Source of the DNA: Cupriavidus pinatubonensis
GTDB taxonomy: Bacteria > Pseudomonadota > Gammaproteobacteria > Burkholderiales > Burkholderiaceae
DNA length: 64,000 nucleotides
NCBI RefSeq assembly: GCF_019602855.1
Contig: NZ_CP080767.1
Coordinates: forward strand, 1,364,001-1,428,000
Reading direction: 5' to 3'
This document shows positions 9,412-17,810 of this stretch, piece by piece; the first letter of the stretch is position 1, and every line of letters starts with the position of its first letter. The position numbers and the translations under genes are program-made. The notes under the pieces are model-generated. The model saw nothing but the letters and a program-made list of their open reading frames with translations, did not search any database and was not told where the DNA came from.

Positions 9412-10119
9412 TCAGGCCAGGCGAAGGCCCAGCCGTCCGGCGGCGGCGTTCAGGTGGTCGAGTGCCGCCTGCCGCGCAGTGGCCGGGTTGCCGCCGGCAA
9501 TCGCGTCCACCAGCGCCGCGTGTTCTGAATCCGCGGCCCGCGCGGCGCCGTCCCGAACCTGCAAGCGGGCGGTGTTTTCCCAGGCGCGCTGGCGCGCGGC
9601 CAGCATCTGCTGGCTGACGAAATCGGTCAGCCCGGTGAAGCACGGGTTGTGCGCGGCCTGGGCGATGGCGTGGTGAAACGCGATATCGGCAGCAGCCGCG
9701 GCCGCGAAATCGCCGGCCTGGTCCTGCATGCCAGCCAGTGCCTCGCGGATCTGCAGCAGGTCCGCCTCTGTCCTGCGTGCCGCGGCCATTTCGGCGCACG
9801 CGGTTTCCACGACCATGCGCAGCTCGAACAGCTGGGCCAGCGTCGGACCGCCGTCCGGTGCGCTGGCGACGCGCCACGCTTGTCCGCCTGGCGTATCAGA
9901 GACGTAGGCGCCAGCTCCCTTGCGCGTTACCAGGATGCCGTCCGCCTTAAGCAAAGCGATCGCCTCGCGCACGATCGGGCGGCTCACGCCAAACGTTTCG
10001 GCCAGTGCCGACTCGGCGGGCAAGCGCGCGCCGGTTGCGAACCGGCCCGCGGCAATGTCCTCGCGTAGCGATTGGGCGATGCGGTTGGCCAGCGAGGCCG
10101 GGCGGGGCAGGATATCCAC
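9412..10119 (-). CDS. GntR-family regulator, FCD (FadR) subfamily
   Basis: A 235-residue transcription factor with an N-terminal GntR winged helix (about residues 10-75; ARLPAESALAETFGVSRPIVREAI is the recognition region) and a C-terminal FCD ligand-binding domain (about 90-225) with the Asp and His residues that usually bind a metal and a carboxylate effector. The start is a GTG, and the Shine-Dalgarno is weak. It sits just upstream of the LhgO-like gene on the same strand, so it probably senses a 2-hydroxyacid and controls that gene. A palindrome immediately before its own start suggests autoregulation. Confidence 0.88.
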   Translation of the reverse strand: MDILPRPASLANRIAQSLREDIAAGRFATGARLPAESALAETFGVSRPIVREAIALLKADGILVTRKGAGAYVSDTPGGQAWRVASAPDGGPTLAQLFELRMVVETACAEMAAARRTEADLLQIREALAGMQDQAGDFAAAAAADIAFHHAIAQAAHNPCFTGLTDFVSQQMLAARQRAWENTARLQVRDGAARAADSEHAALVDAIAGGNPATARQAALDHLNAAAGRLGLRLA

Positions 10120-10139
10120 GACGATTCTTAGATGTCAGG

Positions 10140-10150
10140 CTGTCAGACAG
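10140..10150. promoter_or_regulatory. Candidate GntR/FCD operator (CTGTCAGACAG)
   Basis: A perfect odd-centred palindrome CTGTC-A-GACAG lies 21 bases before the GTG of the FCD regulator, with an extra TGTCAG half-site beside it at 10133-10138 or so. The size and GTC-N-GAC core fit operators of FCD-type GntR proteins. Autoregulation is inferred from position only. Confidence 0.45.
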
Positions 10151-10328
10151 ATTTGGATTGGATTCTGCCGATCGGAGTCCTGATCGTCAAGAGGCGGCCG
10201 CCCGCGCTTGAAAATGTCGCTCAATGTTTTCCGATACGCGTCGATATGAAACGGGTGGCGCATACTGCGCAGTCCGCAGTCGCCACACAATCTGTCAGGC
10301 CTTGGCCGCATCGCATGTCGGAGTAATC

Positions 10329-11225
10329 ATGATCCATCTCTCGCCCAACGATCTTCCCGTGGGGGCACCCTTGCCCTGGTCGCTGCTAGACGGCGACGGC
10401 AATCTGGTGCTGGGCAGCGGCAACGTTATTCCCGATACGCGCGATGTGGCGCTGGTGTTCCGCCATGGCGAACTGTGCCGCCTGGAAGCGGATTCGGGCG
10501 GGGATTCCCAGGATGATCCGCTTCCGCGGGGCCCGCTGGGGTTGCAGGTCGGGACACTATTGCACGTCAAACAGCCGGGCGACAACAGCCGCGCCGCGGC
10601 CAGCCGCTTGATCGGCTTCGTGGAACAGGGTTTGTTCATGACCTGGCCGCAACTGGGCGGGCGGGATCTGCCTGTGCAAGCGGGCGATACGCTGCTGCTA
10701 CGCGGATTCTCGGGCCGTGTCATCCACAGCTTTACCTCGACGATCACCGCGGTCTGCCGTAGCCCGTTTCGCTATCTGGTGTTGTCGGCGCCCTCGCAGC
10801 TTGACCAGATGCCGGTGCGCAAGGCGGCACGTGTGCCGACCCGGATGGCTGCCTACATGACCCAGTCGCAGGAAAGTTTTCAGGAGGCGGATCAAGACGC
10901 GTTTTCCGCCGAGATGGCAAACGGTGCCGCGCGCTTGGTCATGGTGTCGGACCTCAGCACCGGAGGAGCGCAGATACATGCTGCCGGGCCGGCGCCCGTC
11001 ACGGGCAGCCGTGTGCAGCTACGCTTCCGCCTGCGCACCGCATCGCTCGATAGCGAGATCGTTGCCGATGCCTGGGTCCGCGCCGTTACCAGCGACACTG
11101 CGGACGCCGAATTCCCGTCCTTCGGCATTTCGTTCGACGTACTGGGTGAACGCGAGATGACCTTGCTTCAGTGCTTCATCTACGAGCAATTGCTGACCAG
11201 CAGCGGTCTGGGCGTCCACCGCTGA
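10329..11225 (+). CDS. PilZ-domain c-di-GMP-binding protein (YcgR-like)
   Basis: A 298-residue cytoplasmic protein. The N-terminal half (about residues 10-155) resembles the YcgR-N beta domain, and the C-terminal half is a PilZ domain. The c-di-GMP-binding signature is complete: RKAAR at 164-168 and DLSTGG at 208-213 (DxSxxG). Such proteins couple c-di-GMP to flagellar or pilus motility. The ATG at MIHLSPND has GGAG just upstream (TCGGAGTAATC); the frame stays open further upstream without homology. It is a single gene, and no flagellar genes are in the window. Confidence 0.88.
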   Translation: MIHLSPNDLPVGAPLPWSLLDGDGNLVLGSGNVIPDTRDVALVFRHGELCRLEADSGGDSQDDPLPRGPLGLQVGTLLHVKQPGDNSRAAASRLIGFVEQGLFMTWPQLGGRDLPVQAGDTLLLRGFSGRVIHSFTSTITAVCRSPFRYLVLSAPSQLDQMPVRKAARVPTRMAAYMTQSQESFQEADQDAFSAEMANGAARLVMVSDLSTGGAQIHAAGPAPVTGSRVQLRFRLRTASLDSEIVADAWVRAVTSDTADAEFPSFGISFDVLGEREMTLLQCFIYEQLLTSSGLGVHR

Positions 11226-11235
11226 TACACCGCAT

Positions 11236-11275
11236 CAAACGAGAAGAGGCACCCGCGGGTGCCTCTTCTCGTTTG
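11236..11275. terminator. Bidirectional terminator, perfect 20-bp stem
   Basis: A perfect inverted repeat of two 20-base arms (CAAACGAGAAGAGGCACCCG and its complement) lies between the convergent PilZ and ETF-quinone oxidoreductase genes. Either strand gives a long GC-containing stem with a short loop; there is no strong U tract beyond the arm itself. Confidence 0.75.
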
Positions 11276-11304
11276 GAGGCCCGGCCAATGGCCGGGCACA
11301 GCCC

Positions 11305-12993
11305 TTACATGTTCACATAGTTCGGGCCGCCGCCGCCTTCCGGCGTGACCCACACGATGTTCTGCGTCGGGTCCTTGATGTCGCAGGTCTTGCAGTGCAC
11401 GCAGTTCTGCGCGTTGATCTGCAGACGCTCCTTGCCGGAGGCCTCGTCCTGCACGAACTCGTACACGCCGGCCGGGCAGTAGCGGCTTTCGGGGCCGGCA
11501 AACTTTTCCCAGTTGACGTTGACCGGCACGCTGGCGTCCTTCAGCGTCAGGTGAGCCGGCTGGTTTTCTTCGTGGTTGGTGTTGCTGATGAACACCGAGC
11601 TCAGGCGGTCGAAGGTCAGCTTGCCGTCCGGCTTCGGGTAGACGATCTTCTCGCACTCGGCCGCCGGCTTCAGGTAGACGTGGTCCGGCTTGGTGCGGTG
11701 GATGGTCCAGGGCGGGTTGCGGATACCGAGCTTCGGCAGCAGCCATTGCTCGATGCCGGTCATCAGCGTGGCGGTGGTGCGGCCCTTCTTGAACCACTGC
11801 TTGAAGTTCTTGGCCTGCAGCAGTTCCTTGTGCAGCCAGCTCTGCTCGAACGCGGCCGGGTAGGCGGTCAGCTCGTCGCCCTGGCGGCCGGCTTGCAGCG
11901 CGTCATAGGCGGCTTCAGCGGCCATCATGCCGGTCTTGATCGCGGCGTGGCTGCCCTTGATGCGCGAGGCATTCAGGTAGCCAGCATCGCAGCCGACCAG
12001 CGCGCCGCCCGGGAACACGGTCTTCGGCAGCGACAGCAGGCCGCCTGCGGTGATTGCGCGCGCGCCGTAGGACAGGCGCTTGCCGCCTTCGAAGAACGTG
12101 CGGATCTCCGGGTGGGTCTTGAAGCGCTGGAATTCCTCGAACGGCGACAGCCACGGGTTGCTGTAGTCGAGGCCGACCACGAAACCGACCGCGACCTTGT
12201 TGTCTTCCATGTGGTACAGGAACGAGCCGCCGTAGGTGGCCGGATCCAGCGGCCAGCCGGCGGTATGAACCACCAGGCCAGGCTTGTGCTTGGCCGGGTC
12301 GATTTCCCACAATTCCTTGATGCCGATACCGTAGCTCTGCGGGTCCTTGCCGGCGTCGAGCTTGAACTTCGCGATCAGCTGCTTGCCCAGATGGCCGCGC
12401 GCGCCTTCGGCGAAAATCGTGTACTTGGCATGCAGCTCCATGCCGAGCTGGAAGTTGTCGGTGGGCTCGCCTTCCTTGCCGATGCCCATGTTGCCGGTGG
12501 CCACGCCCTTGACCGAGCCGTCTTCGTTGTAGAGCACCTCAGCGGCCGGGAAGCCGGGGAAGATTTCCACGCCCAGCGCTTCAGCCTGCTGGCCCAGCCA
12601 GCGCGTGACGTTGGACAGGCTGACGATGTAGTTGCCGTGGTTGTGGAAGCATTCCGGCAGCAGCGCGTTCGGGGTGCCCTTGGAGCCGGATTCGTTGAGG
12701 AACAGGAAGCGGTCCTCGGTGACGGGCTGGTTCAGCGGCGCGCCCAGTTCCTTCCAGTTCGGGAACAGTTCATTGAGTGCGCGGGGGTCCATGATGGCGC
12801 CAGACAGGATGTGCGCGCCGGGCTCCGAGCCCTTTTCGAGCACGCAGACGTTGACGTCGTTGCCCTTCTCCTGTGCCAGTTGCTTGAGGCGGATGGCCGT
12901 GGCCAGGCCGGCAGGACCGCCGCCGACGATGACCACATCGTATTCCATGGCCTCACGTGGCCCGAACTGCTCCAGGAGTTGCTGCTGATCCAT
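11305..12993 (-). CDS. etfD: Electron-transfer flavoprotein:ubiquinone oxidoreductase (ETF-QO)
   Basis: A 562-residue membrane-associated iron-sulfur flavoprotein that passes electrons from ETF, and thus from acyl-CoA dehydrogenases, to ubiquinone. It shows an N-terminal FAD motif VIVGGGPAGLATAIR, the GAHILSGAIMDPRALNELFP segment, and a C-terminal 4Fe-4S site with CPAGVYEF followed by NCVHCKTCDIKDP (four cysteines). Length is normal for the full enzyme. The start is the ATG giving MDQQQLLEQFGPREAMEYD; an upstream extension in the same frame has no similarity to the family. It is a single gene, with a possible TetR-type operator in its upstream region. Confidence 0.95.
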   Translation of the reverse strand: MDQQQLLEQFGPREAMEYDVVIVGGGPAGLATAIRLKQLAQEKGNDVNVCVLEKGSEPGAHILSGAIMDPRALNELFPNWKELGAPLNQPVTEDRFLFLNESGSKGTPNALLPECFHNHGNYIVSLSNVTRWLGQQAEALGVEIFPGFPAAEVLYNEDGSVKGVATGNMGIGKEGEPTDNFQLGMELHAKYTIFAEGARGHLGKQLIAKFKLDAGKDPQSYGIGIKELWEIDPAKHKPGLVVHTAGWPLDPATYGGSFLYHMEDNKVAVGFVVGLDYSNPWLSPFEEFQRFKTHPEIRTFFEGGKRLSYGARAITAGGLLSLPKTVFPGGALVGCDAGYLNASRIKGSHAAIKTGMMAAEAAYDALQAGRQGDELTAYPAAFEQSWLHKELLQAKNFKQWFKKGRTTATLMTGIEQWLLPKLGIRNPPWTIHRTKPDHVYLKPAAECEKIVYPKPDGKLTFDRLSSVFISNTNHEENQPAHLTLKDASVPVNVNWEKFAGPESRYCPAGVYEFVQDEASGKERLQINAQNCVHCKTCDIKDPTQNIVWVTPEGGGGPNYVNM

Positions 12994-13190
12994 TGTCTCT
13001 AACCCTCTGTTTCTTGGCGCCTTGCCTGCAATTGTGGGAAATGCTTGTTTGTTCGTAGCGAACCGGCCTGCGCGCAAAGGGCGCCAGGATGCGCGGTTCC
13101 GCGCGTTTTCCCTCTTTCCCTTTACTAGCCAAGTTCTTAGAATCTCCGGCATTGTCCGGGACTCGTCACCCTCAGGCAAGATTTTTTTTG

Positions 13191-13202
13191 GAACGGTCGT
13201 TC
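13191..13202. promoter_or_regulatory. Candidate TetR-type operator (GAACG-GT-CGTTC)
   Basis: An inverted repeat GAACG-GT-CGTTC sits between T-rich flanks in the divergent region between the ETF-QO and SDR genes. It lies about 76 bases before the SDR start and just upstream of a possible -10 (TATCCT, 13213-13218). From memory, AACG-N2-CGTT palindromes are used by TetR regulators of fatty-acid degradation (FadP-like) in Betaproteobacteria, which would fit ETF-QO as a target. Confidence 0.4.
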
Positions 13203-13278
13203 TTTTTTTTGGTATCCTGCCTTTCGAATCACGTTAGGCAGGGTACGCCACATGGTCAGCGGGCACACAGAGGCAGAT

Positions 13279-14064
13279 ATGGGTTTGTCGATCAATCTGG
13301 AGGGCAAGGTCGCGCTGGTGACCGGTGCCTCGAGCGGGCTGGGCTCGCGTTTTGCAACCGTTCTCGCCGCCGCCGGCGCCAAGGTGGTGCTGGCCTCGCG
13401 CCGCACCGAGCGCCTCAAGGACCTGCGCGCATCGATCGAGGCCGATGGCGGCAGCGCCCATGTGGTGCGCCTGGACGTGACCGACCAGGCCAGCATCCGT
13501 TCGGCTGTCGCGCACGCGGAAACCGAGGCGGGATCCATCGACATCCTCGTCAATAATTCGGGCGTCTCCACGACGCAACGGTTGACCGACGTCACCACGG
13601 AAGACTTCGATTTTGTCTTCGACACCAATACGCGCGGCGCCTTCTTCGTCGCGCAGGAAGTCGCCAAGCGCATGATTGCGCGTGCGAAGGGCGCCGAGAA
13701 GAATGGCAACCCGCTGCCGCAGGCGCGCATCATCAATGTCGCGTCGGTGGCTGGCCTGAAGGTGCTGTCGCAAATCGGCATCTACTGCATGAGCAAGGCC
13801 GCGGTGGTCCACATGACCAAAGCGATGTCGCTCGAGTGGGCGCGCCACGGCATCAACGTGAATGCGATCTGCCCCGGCTATATCGACACCGACATCAACC
13901 ACCATCACTGGGATACCGATGCCGGCCAGAAGCTGATCCAGATGCTGCCCCGCAAGCGCCTGGGCAAGCCGGAAGACCTGGATGGCCTGCTGCTTCTGCT
14001 GTCTTCTGACCAGTCGCAATTCATTAACGGCGCTGTGATCACCGCCGACGACGGCATGGTCTGA
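13279..14064 (+). CDS. Short-chain dehydrogenase/reductase (SDR)
   Basis: A 261-residue classical SDR. It has the cofactor motif TGASSGLGSRF (about residues 16-26), NNSG, the catalytic serine in NVASVAG and the YxxxK pair in YCMSK, followed by the CPGYIDTDIN segment. The substrate is unknown; 3-hydroxyacyl-CoA-type substrates are common among such neighbours of acyl-CoA genes. I took the ATG at MGLSINLEGK, preceded by GAGGCAGAT; an ATG nine codons upstream is possible. It is followed by a strong terminator and so forms its own unit. Confidence 0.9.
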   Translation: MGLSINLEGKVALVTGASSGLGSRFATVLAAAGAKVVLASRRTERLKDLRASIEADGGSAHVVRLDVTDQASIRSAVAHAETEAGSIDILVNNSGVSTTQRLTDVTTEDFDFVFDTNTRGAFFVAQEVAKRMIARAKGAEKNGNPLPQARIINVASVAGLKVLSQIGIYCMSKAAVVHMTKAMSLEWARHGINVNAICPGYIDTDINHHHWDTDAGQKLIQMLPRKRLGKPEDLDGLLLLLSSDQSQFINGAVITADDGMV

Positions 14065-14103
14065 CCCCAAAGGGGGAAGGCAACAGGCGTCGAGACGCCG
14101 CTC

Positions 14104-14139
14104 CGCTGCCCGGGCCAAAAGCCGGCGGGCAGCGTTTTT
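14104..14139 (+). terminator. Rho-independent terminator after the SDR gene
   Basis: The stem CGCTGCCCG / CGGGCAGCG with an inner GGC/GCC extension around AAAA is followed directly by TTTTT. It ends the SDR transcript before the TRAP operon. Confidence 0.85.
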
Positions 14140-14342
14140 CATGGGTCGTTCCAGGGCTTATCCGGTCCCCTTGGGCGATATTCGAGCGTGTCTTCCACTC
14201 GGGTAATCATAAAACCCGATACAGGGCGGCCCAGTCTTGGCATAATCCGCCATGTTTTCTGATTAAGTCTTTACATACAAAATAAGCTGCGGTGGCCGAT
14301 CAGCCTGATTCGCCCGAGCAGCCCGGACCGGAGGCCGGGGAG

Positions 14343-14945
14343 ATGGAGCAACAAGAGCAGGCACGGCGTGACGCCGTGCCGCAACACGTCGTCGATTCCG
14401 CGGTCATCCCGCAGGCGGCAGACGAGGCGCAAGACGCCGACTTCCGGGTGTCACCCCGCGTCGAGGACTGGATCGGCGTGATCGTGATGGTGCTGCTGGT
14501 CTGCATCACCTTCGCCAATGTGGTGGTCCGTTACTTCACCGACGAATCGTTCGCATGGACCGAGGAATTCTCGGTCTTTCTGATGATCGTGCTCGCGTTA
14601 GTGGCCGGCAGTGCGGCCGTGGCGCGCGATCGGAATATCCGTATCGAATTTTTTTTCGAGCGTGGCAGCGAGGCACGGCAGAAACGGCTGGCCATCCTGT
14701 CGGCGCTGGCGGTCGCCGTGATGTTTATCGCGTTGGCAGTATTGGGGGCGCGCATTACGTGGGATGAATACACCTTTGGCGAAACGTCCCCAGGCATCGG
14801 CGTACCGAGCTGGTGGTACTCGGTCTGGTTGCCCGTGCTGTCGGCCGCGATCGCGCTGCGCGCGTTCGGGCTGATGGCGCGCAACGTGCGCGCGCTCAAG
14901 GCGCTGCACGCCGCCCGCAACGAACAAGCGGGGCGCAAGCCATGA
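14343..14945 (+). CDS. TRAP transporter small permease (DctQ family)
   Basis: A roughly 200-residue inner-membrane protein with a hydrophilic N-terminal tail of about 35 residues and then four hydrophobic segments typical of DctQ. The WTEEFSVFLMIVLALVAGS stretch is a DctQ hallmark. It forms the membrane part of a TRAP importer with the large permease and binding protein encoded next. I chose the ATG at MEQQEQ because GGAGG lies 7 bases upstream; a GTG 51 bases earlier (14292) has no clear Shine-Dalgarno but would stay in frame. The stop codon overlaps the DctM start (ATGA). Confidence 0.88.
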   Translation: MEQQEQARRDAVPQHVVDSAVIPQAADEAQDADFRVSPRVEDWIGVIVMVLLVCITFANVVVRYFTDESFAWTEEFSVFLMIVLALVAGSAAVARDRNIRIEFFFERGSEARQKRLAILSALAVAVMFIALAVLGARITWDEYTFGETSPGIGVPSWWYSVWLPVLSAAIALRAFGLMARNVRALKALHAARNEQAGRKP

Positions 14946-16246
14946 CACTGGTCGCCATCATCCTGTTCGTGGTCTTTATCGGCCTGATGCTGCTGGGCGT
15001 GCCCATCGGCGTATCGCTGGGCCTTGGCGGGCTTGTCGCCATCGGCCTGTCGAACCTCGATACCCAGATGTTCGGCCTGCTGGCCGTGCCGCAGAACTTC
15101 TATGCCGGTCTGGCCAAGTATCCGCTGCTGGCCATTCCCATGTTCGTGCTGGTCGGATCGATCTTTGATCGCTCTGGCGTGGCGCAGCGCCTGGTGACGT
15201 TTGCCATCGCTATCGTCGGGCGTGGCCCCGGCATGCTGCCGCTGGTCGCCATTCTGGTGGCCATGTTTCTCGGCGGCATTTCGGGCTCTGGCCCCGCCAA
15301 CGCGGCCGCCGTCGGCGGCGTGATGATCGCGGCGATGTCGCGGGCCGGCTATCCGGGTTCGTACAGCGCGGCAGTGGTCGGCGCCGCGGCGGCGACCGAC
15401 ATCCTGATTCCGCCTTCGGTGGCCTTCATCATCTACAGCGTGCTGGTGCCGGGTGCTTCGGTGCCTGCGCTGTTCGCGGCCGGCATGATCCCGGGCGTGC
15501 TGGCCGGCGTGGCGCTGATCGTGCCGGCGGTGTGGCTGGCCCGCAAGCACAACATGGGCGCCATCGAAGCCGCGCTGCCGCGCCCGCCGTTCTGGAAGAG
15601 CCTGCGCGAGGCAGCCTGGGGCCTGGTCGCGCCATTCCTGATTCTCGGTGGCATGCGCGCCGGCTGGTTCACGCCAACCGAAGCCGCGGTGGTTGCGGTG
15701 GTCTATGGCCTGTTCGTGGGCATGGTGATCTACCGCAGCATTGGCATGAAGGACCTGTTCGTGATCTTCCAGGAGGCGGCGGAGACCTCGGCCGTGATCC
15801 TGCTGGTGGTCGCGCTGGCTGGCATCTTCGCGTATGCGCTGTCGACGCTCGGCGTCATTGACCCGCTCGCAAACGCGATCGCCAACTCCGGTCTCGGCGA
15901 ATACGGCGTGCTGGCGCTGATCGTGCTGCTGCTGATGACGGTTGGCATGTTCCTGGACGGCATTTCTATCTTCCTGATCTTCGTGCCGCTGCTGCTGCCG
16001 ATCGCCACCGCGTTCCACTGGAACCCGGTGTGGTTCGGGGTGGTGCTCACGCTCAAGGTGGCGCTGGGGCAGTTCACGCCGCCGCTGGCCGTGAACCTGA
16101 TGGTGTCGTGCCGGATTGCCCGCGTGCGCATGGAGGAGACCGTGCCCTGGGTGGTCTGGATGCTGCTGGCGATGTTCATCGCCATGCTGATGGTGCTGGC
16201 CTATCCGCCGCTGGCGACGTGGTTGCCGGACTATCTGGGCTATTGA
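14942..16246 (+). CDS. TRAP transporter large permease (DctM family)
   Basis: A 434-residue inner-membrane protein with about twelve hydrophobic segments. It is the ion-coupled transport subunit of the TRAP system. Recognisable DctM features include the GVPIG opening, FLGGISGSGPANAAAVG and the LGQFTPPLAVNL motif near the C-terminus. The start overlaps the DctQ stop by four bases, so the pair is translationally coupled. Length is standard for DctM. Confidence 0.95.
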   Translation: MTLVAIILFVVFIGLMLLGVPIGVSLGLGGLVAIGLSNLDTQMFGLLAVPQNFYAGLAKYPLLAIPMFVLVGSIFDRSGVAQRLVTFAIAIVGRGPGMLPLVAILVAMFLGGISGSGPANAAAVGGVMIAAMSRAGYPGSYSAAVVGAAAATDILIPPSVAFIIYSVLVPGASVPALFAAGMIPGVLAGVALIVPAVWLARKHNMGAIEAALPRPPFWKSLREAAWGLVAPFLILGGMRAGWFTPTEAAVVAVVYGLFVGMVIYRSIGMKDLFVIFQEAAETSAVILLVVALAGIFAYALSTLGVIDPLANAIANSGLGEYGVLALIVLLLMTVGMFLDGISIFLIFVPLLLPIATAFHWNPVWFGVVLTLKVALGQFTPPLAVNLMVSCRIARVRMEETVPWVVWMLLAMFIAMLMVLAYPPLATWLPDYLGY

Positions 16247-16299
16247 TGCCCGCTACATAAAACAAGCTGCAAGCAACGATTCCCAAGAGGAGAGACCTG

Positions 16300-17328
16300 A
16301 TGAAACGCCGTGCCCTGATGCTGTCGATCGCTGCCACGATCGCCGCTGCCGCCTTTGCGCCCGCCGCCACCATGGCCCAGACCTACAAGCCCGAGTACAA
16401 GATGTCGCTGGTGCTCGGCCCGGCATTCCCGTGGGGCAAGGGCGGCGAGATCTGGGCCGACCTGGTCAAGCAGCGCACCAACGGCCGCATCAACATCAAG
16501 CTGTACCCGGGCACCTCGCTGGTCGCCGGCGACCAGACGCGCGAGTTCTCGGCGATCCGCCAGGGCGTGATCGACATGGCCGTGGGCTCGACCATCAACT
16601 GGTCGCCGCAGGTCAAGGAGCTGAACCTGTTCTCGCTGCCGTTCCTGATGCCCGACTACAAGGCGCTGGATTCGCTGACGCAGGGCGAAGTCGGCAAGCA
16701 CATCTTCACGACGCTGGAAAAAGCGGGAGTGGTGCCGCTGGCATGGGGCGAAAACGGTTTTCGCGAAGTGTCCAACTCGAAGAGGGAAATCCACAAGCCT
16801 GAAGACCTCAAGGGCATGAAGCTGCGCGTGGTGGGCTCGCCGCTGTACATCGAGACCTTCAACGCGCTGGGCGCCAATCCGACGCAGATGAGCTGGGCCG
16901 ATGCACAGCCGGCCATGGCATCGGGCGCCGTGGATGGCCAGGAGAACCCGCAATCGGTGTTCGCCGCGGCCAAGCTGTACACGGTGGGCCAGAAGTTCGT
17001 GACGACCTGGGGCTACGTGGCCGATCCGCTGATCTTCGTGGTCAACAAGCAGATCTGGGAAAGCTGGACGCCGGCTGACCGCGAGATCGTCAAGCAGGCC
17101 GCCATCGACGCCGGCAAGCAAGAAATCGCGCTGGCCCGCAAGGGCCTGGCCGAGCCGGGCGCGCCGGCGTGGAAGGACATGGAGACCCACGGCGTGAAGG
17201 TCACGCACCTGACGCCGGCCGAGCATGACGCCTTCCGCAAGGCCACCGCCAAGGTCTACGACAAGTGGAAGAAGCAGATTGGCGCCGATCTGGTGACCAA
17301 GGCGGAAGCCTCGATCGCCAAGCGCTAA
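16300..17328 (+). CDS. TRAP transporter periplasmic substrate-binding protein (DctP family)
   Basis: A 342-residue periplasmic protein. Residues 1-26 are a signal peptide (MKRRALML, then an Ala-rich core, ending ATMA). The mature part has the DctP fold: PWGKGGEIWADLVKQRTNGR near the start and the LKGMKLRVVGSPLYIETFNALG region with the arginine that binds a substrate carboxylate. The substrate is probably an organic acid; the downstream acyl-CoA thioesterase and ketone-body genes are suggestive but not proof. The ATG is preceded by AAGAGGAGAGACCTG. It lies 53 bp after dctM in the same operon. Confidence 0.93.
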   Translation: MKRRALMLSIAATIAAAAFAPAATMAQTYKPEYKMSLVLGPAFPWGKGGEIWADLVKQRTNGRINIKLYPGTSLVAGDQTREFSAIRQGVIDMAVGSTINWSPQVKELNLFSLPFLMPDYKALDSLTQGEVGKHIFTTLEKAGVVPLAWGENGFREVSNSKREIHKPEDLKGMKLRVVGSPLYIETFNALGANPTQMSWADAQPAMASGAVDGQENPQSVFAAAKLYTVGQKFVTTWGYVADPLIFVVNKQIWESWTPADREIVKQAAIDAGKQEIALARKGLAEPGAPAWKDMETHGVKVTHLTPAEHDAFRKATAKVYDKWKKQIGADLVTKAEASIAKR

Positions 17329-17337
17329 ATCATCGGG

Positions 17338-17363
17338 CAGGCCCGTCGGTATCGGCGGGCCTG
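17338..17363 (+). terminator. Weak terminator or intercistronic hairpin
   Basis: CAGGCCCG and CGGGCCTG form an 8-bp stem with a short loop, followed by TTGCATT rather than a full T tract. It lies between the DctP gene and the thioesterase gene and could lower read-through or protect the upstream message. Confidence 0.4.
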
Positions 17364-17380
17364 TTGCATTGGAGATCGTG

Positions 17381-17782
17381 ATGAAGCACGTCTTTACAGC
17401 GGTCCTGCCGATCCGCTGGGGCGACATGGACGCGATGGGCCATGTCAACAACACCGTCTATTTCCAGTACCTGGAACAGGCGCGCATCGAGTGGTTTGCG
17501 TCGCTCGGTCGCGGTGGCAAGGATCCGAACGGGCAGGGGCCGGTTATCATCAATGCCCATATGACGTTCCTGAAGCAGTTGCGCTATCCGGGCACGATCG
17601 AATGCCGGCTCTATGCCGGCCAGCTTGGCCGCACGAGCTTCGAGACGCGTATGGAAATCGTGCGTACCGACATGCCTGATGTGGTGTGGGCTGAGGGCGG
17701 CGCCAAGGTGGTGTGGTGCGATTACTCGATCGAAAAGTCGGTGCCGGTGCCGCCGGAGATCAGGGCAATCATCGAAGGGTGA
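17381..17782 (+). CDS. Acyl-CoA thioesterase, YbgC/4HBT family
   Basis: A 133-residue hot-dog-fold thioesterase. The 4-hydroxybenzoyl-CoA thioesterase signature WGDMDAMGHVNNTVYFQYLE is near the N-terminus, with the catalytic Asp in GDMDAMGHVNN. Such proteins hydrolyse short-chain or aromatic acyl-CoAs. The ATG at MKHVF has GGAG six bases upstream; a TTG 12 bases earlier is also open. It lies at the end of the TRAP transporter run, which suggests the imported acid is metabolised as a CoA ester. Confidence 0.88.
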   Translation: MKHVFTAVLPIRWGDMDAMGHVNNTVYFQYLEQARIEWFASLGRGGKDPNGQGPVIINAHMTFLKQLRYPGTIECRLYAGQLGRTSFETRMEIVRTDMPDVVWAEGGAKVVWCDYSIEKSVPVPPEIRAIIEG

Positions 17783-17810
17783 TACGACGGAACCAGCGCA
17801 AGGGAAGCGC

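Noticed and set aside
14292..14342. GTG start giving a 17-residue longer DctQ protein
   Set aside because: No Shine-Dalgarno is present there, whereas the ATG at 14343 has GGAGG at good spacing. The longer form remains possible.
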